64,000 nt of DNA from Acidobacteriota bacterium (GTDB taxonomy: Bacteria > Acidobacteriota > Terriglobia > Versatilivoradales > Versatilivoraceae). The notes beneath the pieces are model-generated. The model saw nothing but the letters and a program-made list of their open reading frames with translations. It did no database searches and was not told the origin of the DNA. This document shows, piece after piece, positions 8,448 to 18,240 of this stretch (the stretch's first letter is position 1; every line of letters begins with the position of its first letter). Position numbers and translations under genes: made by a program. The stretch is taken from contig JAPPDF010000055.1 of assembly GCA_028875575.1 (NCBI GenBank), forward strand, positions 1-64,000. Direction: 5' to 3'.

Positions 8448-8835
8448 CGGCTGAGCCAGGCAGGACCTTTGCCTCCCTGATTCGCTCCAGGATCAGCTCT
8501 CCCATCTTGGGATGGGGCCCCAGCGGGGCGCTGAAACAAATGGTGACCTGAGGGTGGTTTCGGGCTGCTTCCCGGACCATCCTGGGAATGTCGCTGCTAG
8601 AGTGTCTCCCCGGACCCAGGAAGTAGGGCTGGATCACGATCGCTTCCACCCCGGCCTCCACACAGGTCTCGAATCCCTGTTGGATGGTGGGCTCCGCCAA
8701 TTCCATGTGGGCGTGCTGGACAATCAGGAAACGGGACTTGTCCCGAACCATTGCGGCAACCTGGCGCACCACTCGATTGGCGTGGGGCCGGCGGCTTCCA
8801 TGGTCGATTATCAGAAGTCCTGTCTTGTCAGCCAT
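8434..8835 (-). CDS. CbiX/sirohydrochlorin chelatase-like protein
   Basis: A 133-residue protein beginning with the CbiX motif L-L-I-I-D-H-G-S-R (residues 7-15); the metal-binding His is residue 12. It continues with a class II chelatase-like helix E-P-T-I-Q-Q-G-F-E and P-Y-F-L-G-P-G-R-H, the second histidine region. Small, about 120-130 residue CbiX proteins insert Co2+ or Fe2+ into sirohydrochlorin as dimers. No other tetrapyrrole gene is visible nearby, so the metal and pathway cannot be assigned. The 14 bp overlap with ldcA suggests coupled translation. Confidence 0.82.
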   Translation of the reverse strand: MADKTGLLIIDHGSRRPHANRVVRQVAAMVRDKSRFLIVQHAHMELAEPTIQQGFETCVEAGVEAIVIQPYFLGPGRHSSSDIPRMVREAARNHPQVTICFSAPLGPHPKMGELILERIREAKVLPGSADAKS

Positions 8836-8836
8836 T

Positions 8837-9994
8837 TCAGGATCGATCCTTCAACACGGCCCGGGCGATGGTCTCGAGCTGCATGAAGGAGGTCCCTTCG
8901 TAGATCTTGCCGATCTTGGCATCCCGGTAGAATTTCTCGACCGGGTAGTCTCGGGTATAGCCGTAGCCTCCAAAGATCTCGATCACCTCGGAGGCAATCC
9001 GCTCGGCCACCTGAGAGGCATAGTATTTGGCCATGGCCGCCTCCTTGAGGAACGGTGTGCCGGCGTCCTTCATCCGGGCCGCGTTGTAGGTCAACAGGCG
9101 AGCCGCTTCCAACTCGGTGGAGAGCTCGGCGATCTGGAATCGTATGGCTTGAAATCTGGAGAGCGGCTGTCCGAACTGCTGCCGCTCTCCTGCGTAGCGG
9201 GTTGCCTGTTCCAGCGCTCCGGCAGCCAGTCCGATCATCTGTGCGGCGATTCCGATTCTGCCCTCATTGAGGGTTTCAATGGAGACCTTGTACCCCTTGC
9301 CGCGCTCGCCCAGGATATTTTCTGCAGGAACCCGACAATGGTCCAGCACCAGCTCGCAGGTGCTGCTGGCGCGGATGCCCAGCTTGTCTTCCTTCTTGCC
9401 CACCGAAAATCCGGGGAAGTCCTTCTCGACGAGAAAGGCGGTGATTCCCCGATATCCCAGGTCGGGGTCCAGGGTTGCGAACAGAATGAAGAGGTCGGCC
9501 TCCAGGGCATTGGTGGTCCACAGCTTCTGGCCGCTCAGCAAAAAGGCTCCGTCCTTTTCCACCGCCCGCGTTCGGAGTGCAAAGGCATCGCTGCCGGCGC
9601 CCGCCTCCGACAGCGCGTAGGCCCCCACCGAGCCGGTGGCCAAACGGGAAAGGTATCGGGTTTTTTGCGTCTGATTGCCCCAGTTGAGGAGGGCATTGTT
9701 GACCAGAGTATTCTGGACATCCACGATGACGGCGGCAGACGGGTCTACCCGGGACAGCTCTTCCACCGCCAGGACGGACATGAAAAAGCTGCCCTCGGCT
9801 CCCCCCCACTGCTGGGGAATCTGAATACCCATCAAGTTCAGCTCGAAAAATTGCCGCAGGAGATCGGGGTCGAACTTCTCCCTCGCGTCCATTTCCTTGA
9901 CACGGGGACAGATCTCCGAGCGCGCGAAATCGCGAACGGCATCCCGGAACAACTCCTCCTCGGCCGTCAATTGCGTCAGGACTTGACTGTTCAT
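8837..9994 (-). CDS. Acyl-CoA dehydrogenase (short-chain type)
   Basis: A 385-residue FAD enzyme from the ATG at 9994 (M-N-S-Q-V-L-T-Q-L); an upstream ATG at 10102 would add 36 residues without family character. Signatures include A-L-S-E-A-G-A-G-S-D-A-F-A-L-R-T in the middle beta domain and E-I-F-G-G-Y-G-Y-T-R-D-Y-P near the end. The catalytic Glu is in I-Y-E-G-T-S, as in short/medium-chain enzymes. It oxidises acyl-CoA thioesters and passes electrons to ETF. Its stop abuts the next gene within 1-2 bp, which looks operonic, but the substrate cannot be read from sequence. Confidence 0.93.
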   Translation of the reverse strand: MNSQVLTQLTAEEELFRDAVRDFARSEICPRVKEMDAREKFDPDLLRQFFELNLMGIQIPQQWGGAEGSFFMSVLAVEELSRVDPSAAVIVDVQNTLVNNALLNWGNQTQKTRYLSRLATGSVGAYALSEAGAGSDAFALRTRAVEKDGAFLLSGQKLWTTNALEADLFILFATLDPDLGYRGITAFLVEKDFPGFSVGKKEDKLGIRASSTCELVLDHCRVPAENILGERGKGYKVSIETLNEGRIGIAAQMIGLAAGALEQATRYAGERQQFGQPLSRFQAIRFQIAELSTELEAARLLTYNAARMKDAGTPFLKEAAMAKYYASQVAERIASEVIEIFGGYGYTRDYPVEKFYRDAKIGKIYEGTSFMQLETIARAVLKDRS

Positions 9995-10112
9995 GAGAGA
10001 AGCGGGAACTCCTGGACTTGGGATCGGCCGGTGGTGCCCGGAGGAACCGGCATTAACGCTGCAATCGGCGACTGTCAACGGCGACCGCTTCCGTTCCCGC
10101 ACGACCTCGTTT

Positions 10113-10925
10113 TCAGAGGGGCAGCGCCGTCCGGTGGCGGTGGAGGAAGTCCAGGGTCACGCGATTGAATTCTTCCGGCCGCTCGATATTGTGCAGATGA
10201 CCGCCATTCTGAAAAATCACCAACTCGCTGTTGGGGATGGCGGCGGCGACCTCTTGAGCATACATCGGGGGAAGGGCGAGATCAAAGCTTCCCACCGTGA
10301 TCAGGGTCGGCACCTGAATCTCATGGAGGCGCCCAAGGGCGTCATGATCCAGATCCGCCTGGTACTGTTGCCTCAGCAGTTCTCGGTCCGGGAGGTTGCG
10401 GACGATTTGCTGAATTTGCCGCTCCACCCGATCGGGATGGCGGCGCATGGTTTCCGGAGTGATGAACCACAACACGTTGATGGCGTAAAAGGCGGCAAGA
10501 TCGAGCGTTTCCAGCAGCTTGAGCTGAGCCCTGAATTTTCTGGCGGCGTATCCGTGCGCTCGTCCCCAGGTCCCATGAAGCTGCAGGGTCAGGACCAGCT
10601 CGGGGCGATTCAAGGCCAGTTCCTGGGCGATGCAGGAACCCAATGACAACCCCGAGACATGGGCCGGACCCGCTTCCAGGGACTCCAGCAGGGCAGCCGT
10701 ATCCTCGGCCATCAGGGGAACGCTCAACGGGACGGGAGGAGCCTGGGTCTTTCCCGTGCCGCGGTTGTCGAAGCGGATGCAGTCGAATTCCTGTTGGTAG
10801 GCTTCCACCTGAGGGGTCCAGCAGGAGCAGTCCAGTCCGGTGCCCATGATGAGGATCAGAGGCGGGCCCATTCCCTGGCGTTCATAGTGGACACGGACCC
10901 CCGTCGGGAGATTCAGAAAGGGCAT
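10113..10925 (-). CDS. Alpha/beta-fold hydrolase
   Basis: A 270-residue protein from the ATG at 10925 (M-P-F-L-N-L-P-T-G-V-R). Nucleophile elbow G-L-S-L-G-S, oxyanion region I-L-I-M-G-T-G-L-D, acid in V-G-S-F-D-L-A-L-P-P and histidine in N-G-G-H-L-H-N-I-E-R-P-E-E-F: a complete Ser-Asp-His triad. The arrangement is that of epoxide-hydrolase/lactonase-like (3-oxoadipate enol-lactonase-like) family members with a cap region. No signal peptide. The start faces mqnD across a 176 bp divergent gap. The substrate is unknown. Confidence 0.85.
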   Translation of the reverse strand: MPFLNLPTGVRVHYERQGMGPPLILIMGTGLDCSCWTPQVEAYQQEFDCIRFDNRGTGKTQAPPVPLSVPLMAEDTAALLESLEAGPAHVSGLSLGSCIAQELALNRPELVLTLQLHGTWGRAHGYAARKFRAQLKLLETLDLAAFYAINVLWFITPETMRRHPDRVERQIQQIVRNLPDRELLRQQYQADLDHDALGRLHEIQVPTLITVGSFDLALPPMYAQEVAAAIPNSELVIFQNGGHLHNIERPEEFNRVTLDFLHRHRTALPL

Positions 10926-10969
10926 GGTCGTGGGCGCTGATTCCCCTGAAATCGGACATCTTACCACGT

Positions 10970-10998
10970 TTGAAATTGCGCCGACCCGGGGTTTAAGA
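10970..10998 (+). promoter_or_regulatory. Possible promoter for mqnD
   Basis: TTGAAA at 10970-10975 and a weak TTAAGA at 10993-10998 with a 17 bp spacer lie about 100 bp upstream of mqnD, in the divergent gap. The -10 match is poor, so this is only a candidate. Confidence 0.3.
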
Positions 10999-11101
10999 CT
11001 AAGATAGCCTGCTCTTTCGGCGGCCGTAGGCGCTGCAGGAAGAATTCAGCACGAAGCTTCTGCCACACAGGGTTGTCGAGGCACCGGGAGCGTTTTTCGC
11101 C

Positions 11102-11962
11102 ATGGCGGGTCAATTGATCACCGTAGCCCACAGTCCGGACTCGGACGACGCCTTCATGTTCTATGCGCTGGCGAAAAACCGCATCGACAGCGGAGGGTTC
11201 GAGTTCCGTCACGTCTTGAAGGACATCGAGACCTTGAATCGACGCGCACTGGAGGGCCGATACGAGGTCACGGCCATCTCCTTTCATGCCTATGCCTTTT
11301 TGCATGATCGATACAGCCTGCTGGACAGCGGAGCCAGCATGGGGGATCGCTACGGCCCCCTGGTGGTTGCCAAGAGACCGATGGAGGTCGGGGAACTCAA
11401 GGGCAAGGTCATTGCCATCCCCGGAACCATGACCTCGGCTTTTCTGATCATGAGGCTGTTCCAGCCCGACTTCACGCCGGTGGTGGTTCCCTTCGACCGG
11501 ATATTCGAGGCGGTGGCCGATGATCGTGCCGATGCCGGACTGATTATTCACGAGGGTCAATTGACCTATTCCAGCCTGGGCCTGCACGCCGTGGTCGACC
11601 TGGGGGAGTGGTGGCACCGGGAAACCGGCCTGCCGTTGCCCCTGGGAGGCAATGCCATCCGCAAGGATCTGGGGACGACCGCCATCGGGCGGATTGCCCG
11701 CATCCTCAAGCAGAGTATTCAGTACGGGTTGGACCACCGCGCCCAAGCCCTGGACTATGCCATGAGCTTTGCCAGGGACATGGACCCGCGGCTGGCGGAC
11801 CGATTCGTGGGCATGTACGTGAATCAAAGGACTCTGGGCTACGGGGCAGCCGAGCGCCGCGCGGTACAACTGCTGTTGGACCGGGGATACCGGGAGGGGG
11901 TTATCGACCGCCGGGTAGCGGTGGAATTCGCGGACCGGGATGGATCGGACGAACAGGTTTGA
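11102..11962 (+). CDS. mqnD: 1,4-dihydroxy-6-naphthoate synthase-like protein (MqnD family)
   Basis: A 286-residue protein of the periplasmic-binding-protein-fold MqnA/MqnD family. The start [18 protein letters not shown] aligns with the S-P-C-P-N-D-T-F segment of MqnD. Also visible are [28 protein letters not shown] and P-L-P-L-G-G-N-A-I. MqnD cleaves cyclic de-hypoxanthine futalosine to dihydroxynaphthoate in menaquinone synthesis. A close paralogue of other function is possible. Menaquinone would supply the fumarate reductase encoded at 18-21 kb. No signal peptide is seen, as expected for the cytoplasmic enzyme. Confidence 0.78.
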   Translation: MAGQLITVAHSPDSDDAFMFYALAKNRIDSGGFEFRHVLKDIETLNRRALEGRYEVTAISFHAYAFLHDRYSLLDSGASMGDRYGPLVVAKRPMEVGELKGKVIAIPGTMTSAFLIMRLFQPDFTPVVVPFDRIFEAVADDRADAGLIIHEGQLTYSSLGLHAVVDLGEWWHRETGLPLPLGGNAIRKDLGTTAIGRIARILKQSIQYGLDHRAQALDYAMSFARDMDPRLADRFVGMYVNQRTLGYGAAERRAVQLLLDRGYREGVIDRRVAVEFADRDGSDEQV

Positions 11963-11989
11963 GGCCGTCTTCCGCCCGTCCTCCAAACG

Positions 11990-12019
11990 TTGACAGGTTC
12001 GAAGGGGTCCCCTTATAAT
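11990..12019 (+). promoter_or_regulatory. Strong sigma70 promoter of rplU
   Basis: TTGACA at 11990-11995 and TATAAT at 12014-12019, both perfect consensus, with an 18 bp spacer. Transcription would start near 12026, only about 17 bases before the rplU ATG at 12043; the SD-like GAGGT lies at 12035-12039. The leader is therefore too short for an L21-type regulatory RNA leader. Confidence 0.85.
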
Positions 12020-12042
12020 CTCGGGCCACGGAGCGAGGTGTC

Positions 12043-12369
12043 ATGTACGCAGTCATCAAGACCGCAGGCAAGCAGTATCGGGTATCCCCCGGGGAGGTTG
12101 TGCGCCTGGACAAGATGGAGGAGCAGGTAGGCGATCAGGTCGAATTCGACAAGGTGCTGGCCATACAGGACGAGGAGCAGCACACCATCGGTCGTCCCAC
12201 TATCGACAATGCCAGGGTTCTGGGGACAGTGGTCGAGACCGGCAGAGCCAAGAAGATCCGCGTCCTGAAATTCAAGCGTAGAAAACAGTATCGCGTCCTG
12301 CGGGGGCACCGCCAGGATTTCACCGCCGTCAAGATCGACGCCATCCGGTCTGAACCACAAGAAGGTTGA
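12043..12369 (+). CDS. rplU: 50S ribosomal protein L21
   Basis: A 108-residue protein starting [14 protein letters not shown] and carrying the C-terminal [17 protein letters not shown] segment that binds 23S rRNA, followed by G-H-R-Q. The length is normal. It is first in the conserved order rplU-rpmA-obgE and is driven by an excellent promoter. Residues after the G-H-R-Q motif end as [10 protein letters not shown]. Confidence 0.98.
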   Translation: MYAVIKTAGKQYRVSPGEVVRLDKMEEQVGDQVEFDKVLAIQDEEQHTIGRPTIDNARVLGTVVETGRAKKIRVLKFKRRKQYRVLRGHRQDFTAVKIDAIRSEPQEG

Positions 12370-12382
12370 AGGAGGAGAACCC

Positions 12383-12643
12383 GTGGCCCATAAAAAAGGC
12401 GTGGGCAGTTCCCGAAATGGCCGTGATTCCAATGCTCAGCGGCTCGGCGTCAAGCGATTCGACGGCCAGCGGGTGACCGGCGGTTCCATTCTGGTCCGCC
12501 AGCGGGGCACTAGAATCAAGCCCGGCGCCAACGTGGGTCTCGGAAAGGACGACACGCTCTTTGCCCGCATCGATGGACAGGTGAAGTTTGAAGACAAAGG
12601 ACGAAAAGGACGGTTTGTCAGCATCTATCCCGCGGCTCAATAG
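12383..12643 (+). CDS. rpmA: 50S ribosomal protein L27
   Basis: An 86-residue protein from a GTG at 12383, with GGAGGA at 12371-12376 as ribosome-binding site. It starts [16 protein letters not shown], the mature L27 N-terminus that reaches the peptidyl transferase centre, so there is no Firmicutes-type cleaved leader before A-H-K-K. The middle contains [10 protein letters not shown] strong hairpin followed by a T-run follows 18 bp after the stop. Confidence 0.98.
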   Translation: MAHKKGVGSSRNGRDSNAQRLGVKRFDGQRVTGGSILVRQRGTRIKPGANVGLGKDDTLFARIDGQVKFEDKGRKGRFVSIYPAAQ

Positions 12644-12661
12644 AACAACTTGATTCGCATG

Positions 12662-14410
<1,749 letters not shown>

Positions 14411-14421
<11 letters not shown>

Positions 14422-14450
14422 AGAGTGGAGAGTGAAGAGTTGTCGGCCGA
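14411..14450. repeat. Family E-type heptamer repeat across the nadD stop and rsfS start
   Basis: The run GAGGAGAGTGAAGAGTGGAG continues as AGTGAAGAGTTGTCGGCCGA. It matches 26378-26410 (AGAGTGAAGAGTGGTCAGCC and onwards to the GAGGGCTTCGGG region) over about 35 bases. Here the repeat supplies the last nadD codons, its TGA, and the rsfS GTG with the first codons of RsfS. A repeat copy inside two essential-type genes is unusual. Confidence 0.65.
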
Positions 14451-14841
14451 GGTGTTCGGGGACGAATCCCTCCTCAGTTGTGCGTTTGAAGCCGCCCGGG
14501 ACAAAAAGGCGCTCGATCTCGTCGTTCTGGATCTCAGGGAGATGGCGGCCTTTACCGATTACTTCATCATTTGCTCGGGCAGCTCGGCTCCCCAGATTCA
14601 TGCGATCTCCAACGAGATCGAAGTCAGACTGAAGAACGTTGGAAAAACCCCCGACCACATAGAGGGTTACCGGCAGGCTCAGTGGATCCTGATGGATTAT
14701 TCGGAGTTCGTCGTCCATATTTTTTCTCCGGAGAGGCGTTCGTACTACAACTTGGAGCGACTATGGCGCGGCGCCGGCAGGATTGACGACTCCAACCCTT
14801 CCGCAACTGCATCCCCCGGTTCGTTATCGCAAATGTCCTGA
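14425..14841 (+). CDS. rsfS: Ribosomal silencing factor RsfS
   Basis: A 138-residue RsfS/Iojap protein; it binds L14 and blocks subunit joining during starvation. The core is clear: A-A-R-D-K-K-A-L-D-L-V-V-L-D-L-R then F-T-D-Y-F-I-I-C-S-G-S-S-A-P-Q-I and G-Y-R-Q-A-Q-W-I-L-M-D-Y. The GTG at 14425 is the first possible start, since the nadD TGA (14419-14421) is in the same frame one codon earlier; TTG at 14437 is an alternative. The C-terminal tail S-N-P-S-A-T-A-S-P-G is probably disordered. Confidence 0.93.
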   Translation: MESEELSAEVFGDESLLSCAFEAARDKKALDLVVLDLREMAAFTDYFIICSGSSAPQIHAISNEIEVRLKNVGKTPDHIEGYRQAQWILMDYSEFVVHIFSPERRSYYNLERLWRGAGRIDDSNPSATASPGSLSQMS

Positions 14842-14844
14842 GGC

Positions 14845-15306
14845 ATGAAACTGATTCTGCGGTGGATCGGTAAGACCAGAAATCCTCACCTTTCGGCACT
14901 CATAGGCGACTACCAGGCTCGCATCGGCAGCTTGGTGGATATGACGCTATCCGAAGTCAAGGGCGTCGAGTTTCAGGATCCCGTCCGGGCAGTCGAGGCC
15001 GAGGGGCGACAGCTGCTCAGAGGACTCGGCCGGGATGACTTTCTGATTGCCATGGACCCGCAAGGCCAATACTTGAATACGGAGGAATTCGCCCAACTCA
15101 TCGCCTATAGGAGGGAACACTCCCTGAAGAGGCTGGTATTCGTTATTGGGGGTCCGGATGGGTTGTCACAGGAGGTTCGGAGCTGCAGCCATCGAGTCAT
15201 TTCCCTGTCTTCCATGACCTTCAGCCACGAGATTGCGCGCCTGCTGCTGCTGGAGCAGCTTTATCGGGCCTTCACCCTGGTCCATCGCATTCCCTATCAC
15301 AAATAG
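14845..15306 (+). CDS. rlmH: 23S rRNA (pseudouridine1915-N3)-methyltransferase
   Basis: A 153-residue SPOUT methyltransferase. SAM-binding knot motif F-V-I-G-G-P-D-G-L-S near residue 103, and the C-terminal E-I-A-R-L-L-L-L-E-Q-L-Y-R-A segment ending I-P-Y-H-K, as in RlmH. It methylates helix 69 of 23S rRNA on assembled 70S ribosomes. It starts 3 bp after rsfS, consistent with one operon of ribosome-related genes from rplU onwards. Confidence 0.96.
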   Translation: MKLILRWIGKTRNPHLSALIGDYQARIGSLVDMTLSEVKGVEFQDPVRAVEAEGRQLLRGLGRDDFLIAMDPQGQYLNTEEFAQLIAYRREHSLKRLVFVIGGPDGLSQEVRSCSHRVISLSSMTFSHEIARLLLLEQLYRAFTLVHRIPYHK

Positions 15307-15422
15307 TTTGAGGTTTACCGCTTTTTTGGGGTAGTATTCCCGGCTCGTTGCCGCCTACCCGCATGCTTGGCAAGGTGGGCAGGGCCGTCATCGCCTCAGC
15401 CACCGCTTCGGATGTCATGGTC

Positions 15423-15794
15423 ATGGATGCCAAGAAAGTGGACCACTTCAGAAAGAAGCTGTTGACAAAGAAGGAAGAGCTGCACCGGATGGTCTCCAAA
15501 ACGGAGCAGTATGGCCGGGAGGCGGACGAGGAGAGTTCCCAGGACGTTGCCGACAAGGCGGCCAGCTCCTACACCAAGGAGTTTCTCTTCAGCCACAGCA
15601 GTAGCGAGCGGTCCATCATGCAACTGGTGGAGGAGGCCCTGGACAGGGTCGGCACCGACTCGTTCGGCGTGTGTATCGCCTGCGGAAACGCCATTCTTGC
15701 CAGAAGACTGGAGGCTGTTCCATGGACGCGGTACTGCATTAGCTGCCAGGAAAAACAGGAAGAAGGTCTTCTGGAAGAATCCCACTATTACTAA
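15423..15794 (+). CDS. DksA/TraR-family zinc-finger protein
   Basis: About 123 residues from the ATG at 15423; a longer frame from 15348 has no homologous look before M-D-A-K-K-V-D-H-F. A coiled coil comes first (residues about 5-75), then a C4 zinc finger C-I-A-C-G-N with the second pair C-I-S-C-Q, spaced C-x2-C-x17-C-x2-C. Members bind the RNA polymerase secondary channel and act with ppGpp. The coiled-coil tip lacks an obvious D-x-x-D-A motif but has D-E-E-S-S-Q-D-V-A-D-K-A, close to it, so the function is likely regulatory but not proven. Confidence 0.85.
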   Translation: MDAKKVDHFRKKLLTKKEELHRMVSKTEQYGREADEESSQDVADKAASSYTKEFLFSHSSSERSIMQLVEEALDRVGTDSFGVCIACGNAILARRLEAVPWTRYCISCQEKQEEGLLEESHYY

Positions 15795-15821
15795 TCCCTC
15801 CCTCGCTGTCCGCTCCGTAGT

Positions 15822-16583
15822 TTGAAGCCTATCTCCGGGCGTTTTCGCCCTCTTGTCGATTCGCTGGTTTCAGTTCTGTCTCCCGCCACTTGCGTGGTCT
15901 GTCAGAACTCCGTGGAAACCGTGGGGTGCGGGGTGGTTTGCCGGACCTGCTGGCAGAGTATTGCCCCGCTGGACGGAATTCTTTGCGACCTGTGCGGTTA
16001 CGCCTTTGCTTCCAGCAATCTTCCGGCTGAGAAGGCCTTGTGCGCGGCCTGCCGCCGAGGGTACTTCCACTTCGATTTCGCCCGATCCTACGGCAGGCTG
16101 GAGGACCCGCTCCAAGCGATCATCCACCAGTTCAAGTACGGCTCCCATCCCAGCTTGGCCCGTCCGCTGGCCCGCCTGATCCACACGCTTTGGGTGCAGG
16201 GCTATCAGGACCGGGCGCCGGACATGATCGTGCCGGTACCCCTCCACAAGGCTCGCCAGAGAGAACGCGGCTTCAACCAGGCCTGGTTGCTGGCCCGGCA
16301 CCTGAGTCGCTGGGCGCAAGTCCCTCTGATGGACAGGGTTCTCGTCAGACACCGGTCCACGGCGGTCCAGGCGGGGCTCTCCCGCGGACAGCGGCGCCGG
16401 AATACTCAGGGAGCGTTCACGGTGGCGGATCGGGGAGCCGTCCGCAAGCGGGCGGTGCTCCTGGTGGACGATGTCTTCACGACCGGGGCTACCTTGAACG
16501 AATGTGCTAGGATGCTAGGAAAACAGGGGGCACATCGAGTCGATGTCTTGACCGTTGCGCGAGTCGTGGCCTGGTCAGTCTAA
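15822..16583 (+). CDS. ComF-family phosphoribosyltransferase-like protein
   Basis: A 253-residue protein. An N-terminal double zinc-ribbon has C-V-V-C-Q, C-R-T-C, C-D-L-C-G and C-A-A-C-R pairs (residues about 24-76). A phosphoribosyltransferase domain follows with I-V-P-V-P-L-H, R-x-R-G-F-N-Q and the PRPP-loop V-L-L-V-D-D-V-F-T-T-G-A-T. In competent bacteria ComF helps DNA uptake, but in others the role is unclear. The TTG at 15822 is assumed as start because the zinc ribbon needs residues from about 24; the ribosome-binding site is weak. No other competence gene is near. Confidence 0.87.
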   Translation: MKPISGRFRPLVDSLVSVLSPATCVVCQNSVETVGCGVVCRTCWQSIAPLDGILCDLCGYAFASSNLPAEKALCAACRRGYFHFDFARSYGRLEDPLQAIIHQFKYGSHPSLARPLARLIHTLWVQGYQDRAPDMIVPVPLHKARQRERGFNQAWLLARHLSRWAQVPLMDRVLVRHRSTAVQAGLSRGQRRRNTQGAFTVADRGAVRKRAVLLVDDVFTTGATLNECARMLGKQGAHRVDVLTVARVVAWSV

Positions 16584-16588
16584 TCGGA

Positions 16589-17671
16589 GTGAGCCTCATG
16601 GCACGGTTCAGTCCCATAGCCAATGCCGCCGCAGCCTGCGGGGTCTTGTGGGGCCTGTGGTGTTTTCTGGCGCCTTGGGGAGTCGAACCGCTTGCCCGCG
16701 CTACCCCGGTTTCCCTCCCCGATGAGACAGAGGTTCGGCAGGATCTTTTTCTCAGTCCCGACTATCTCCCGCTCCGACTCGGCAATCGCTGGATCTACGA
16801 TCGGGAGGACAGTCGGTTTCAGAGAACCACTCAGGTCAAGGTCGAGATTATAGCCAGGCCTATCTTGAAGTGGACGACCTACTACGTTTTCAATCAGCTT
16901 CCGTTTGTGCCGGGTCTGGAGGGCGAGCAAAACGTGGTGGTTCGCTACGATCAGGACACCCGTCGGTTCCTCCGCCTGATTGCTCAGGATCAGGACCAGG
17001 AGGAAATTCCCCTGTTCCCGGTGGGGGAATCGGCCGACGCCATCCTCGACCAGTCTCCCGGCGAGGACGGACTGCCGGTCGCCAACCGTCTGAGCTACCT
17101 GACCTGTCCGGATTGTGAGGCTTCGGGCCTGGAGATGATCTTCGACAGAGGTCTGGGGATCCTGGAGGTGGGTGTCTTTTCCGAGTGGGGCTCGGAGAGC
17201 TACCGACTGAAATCGGCCCTGGTCAACGGCCGCCATTTCGGTGACCCCATGCAGCCGGAGACCGAGGCCAAACCGGAGCGACCCCGGTCCGAGGTGGTGA
17301 TCAGCCGGGCTGACCCGGTGCTGAGCCTGGAATTCCAGAAGAAGGCTCAAGCAGTCGATCTGTTGCTTGTCGTCAAGAATCCGACCGACTACTTTCTGAG
17401 CTTCAACTTCGACTCAAGCCAGACCTATGACTTTGTGGTCAGAGAAAAGCAGACGGGATTCGAAGTCTGGCGCTGGTCGAAGGGCTACTTCTTTACACAG
17501 GTGATCCGCAGTCATGCCCTGCTCCCTCAGAAGGAATGGAAGTTCAAGGAAGTCTGGAACCTGAAGGACAACGAACGCAACGACATCAGGCTGGGGTCCT
17601 ACGAGGCCGTGGCCATACTTACCTCACAAATACCCCGCGAATCCTCGGCAGTGGAGATCGTGCTGCCCTGA
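16589..17671 (+). CDS. Exported protein with C-terminal BsuPI-like domain
   Basis: A 360-residue protein with a signal peptide (hydrophobic A-N-A-A-A-A-C-G-V-L-W-G-L-W-C-F-L-A near residues 12-29). The middle (about 55-230) is beta-rich with L-G-N-R-W-I-Y, a pattern seen in secreted acidobacterial proteins. The end (about 245-355) matches BsuPI-type proteinase-inhibitor domains: V-V-K-N-P-T-D-Y-F-L-S-F, T-Y-D-F-V-V-R-E-K, V-W-R-W-S-K-G. That fold is immunoglobulin-like and the inhibitory role is not assured. The start is GTG at 16589, or ATG at 16598 just after it. The last gene of the plus-strand run. Confidence 0.7.
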   Translation: MSLMARFSPIANAAAACGVLWGLWCFLAPWGVEPLARATPVSLPDETEVRQDLFLSPDYLPLRLGNRWIYDREDSRFQRTTQVKVEIIARPILKWTTYYVFNQLPFVPGLEGEQNVVVRYDQDTRRFLRLIAQDQDQEEIPLFPVGESADAILDQSPGEDGLPVANRLSYLTCPDCEASGLEMIFDRGLGILEVGVFSEWGSESYRLKSALVNGRHFGDPMQPETEAKPERPRSEVVISRADPVLSLEFQKKAQAVDLLLVVKNPTDYFLSFNFDSSQTYDFVVREKQTGFEVWRWSKGYFFTQVIRSHALLPQKEWKFKEVWNLKDNERNDIRLGSYEAVAILTSQIPRESSAVEIVLP

Positions 17672-17755
17672 CCCACCTCCCTCACCACCAGTGAGGAGTG
17701 CAGGCTAGAGACGCACCAGCCCGCGTTTCGCTGCCCCCGTCCCAACCAACGTCTA

Positions 17756-17815
17756 TCTGAAACAAACGAAAAAAAGAGTTATCCACCAAGGAACACGAAG
17801 GGCCACCAAGAGGTT
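17756..17815 (+). repeat. Family B repeat (10 bp units) at 17.8 kb
   Basis: AAAAAGAGTTATCCACCAAG, then GAACACGAAGGGCCACCAAG at about 10 bp spacing, and a flanking TCTGAAAACAAACGA stretch. It aligns with minus-strand copies at 22411-22450, 40771-40836 and 60560-60633; the copy at 60 kb also shares CCAACCTCTTGGTGGCCCTT on the opposite strand. Confidence 0.75.
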
Positions 17816-17966
17816 GGAGCAGGCTCAAGTGGGATGCGCCAAGGGTCGGCAAGGGGTCAAAGAAGGGCACCAGGGATAAAAGGATTTTCCGCGGAGGGGC
17901 AACAAGAACCGCGGCGAAGCCAGTAGTGGGCGCTTCCCACCACATCGTGACGTACAGGGATGATTC

Positions 17967-18118
17967 ACATCGATGCACAGGATGCACAGGATTTTTTCAG
18001 CAAACGGCCAGCTTCCTATGCCGGGAATCCGCAAATCCGCACCGGATCATCGCCCGAGCCGGCTTCTGGTGCAGGAAGCTCTCGTCCTGTTAATCCTGTG
18101 CATCCTGTGCATCGATGT
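17967..18118. repeat. Family C inverted pair at 18.0 kb
   Basis: Left arm 17967-17993 and right arm 18092-18118 are 27 bp perfect reverse complements, starting ACATCGATGCACAGGATGCA, with GCACAGGAT-type 9 bp units. The 98 bp between the arms is not repetitive and has no ORF. A single transcript would form a 27 bp perfect hairpin. Confidence 0.9.
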
Positions 18119-18240
18119 TCAATCTGTAGAAAACCAGTTTAACGGGACATGGCCCAGGCTCGCGATAGCCAATATGGATCCCTTGTTTCACTTTCGGATG
18201 ATCCGCACGTCGTGGCGGGGTTACGGCTAAACCTGCGCCG

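Larger units (their letters stand above)
17672..18240. other. Gene-free intergenic stretch with repeats
   Basis: A 569 bp convergent gap. It holds a 6 bp stem hairpin (CCTCAC/GTGAGG, 17680-17696) just after the previous stop with no T-run, a family B repeat (17773-17815), and a family C inverted pair (17967-18118). No credible gene is seen; frd genes approach from the other side. Confidence 0.7.

Noticed and set aside
8684-10168. A 494-residue plus-strand frame opposite the acyl-CoA dehydrogenase
   Set aside because: Shadow frame; the minus strand encodes a normal enzyme with catalytic Glu.
12026-12043. An L21 leader RNA motif before rplU
   Set aside because: The predicted leader is only about 17 bases long, too short for the structure.
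17780-17787. TTATCCAC in family B repeats as DnaA boxes or an origin
   Set aside because: The motif is part of a repeat present in four scattered copies (also 22434-22441, 40807-40814, 60603-60610). There is no cluster of boxes, no AT-rich unwinding region and no dnaA or dnaN gene in the window.
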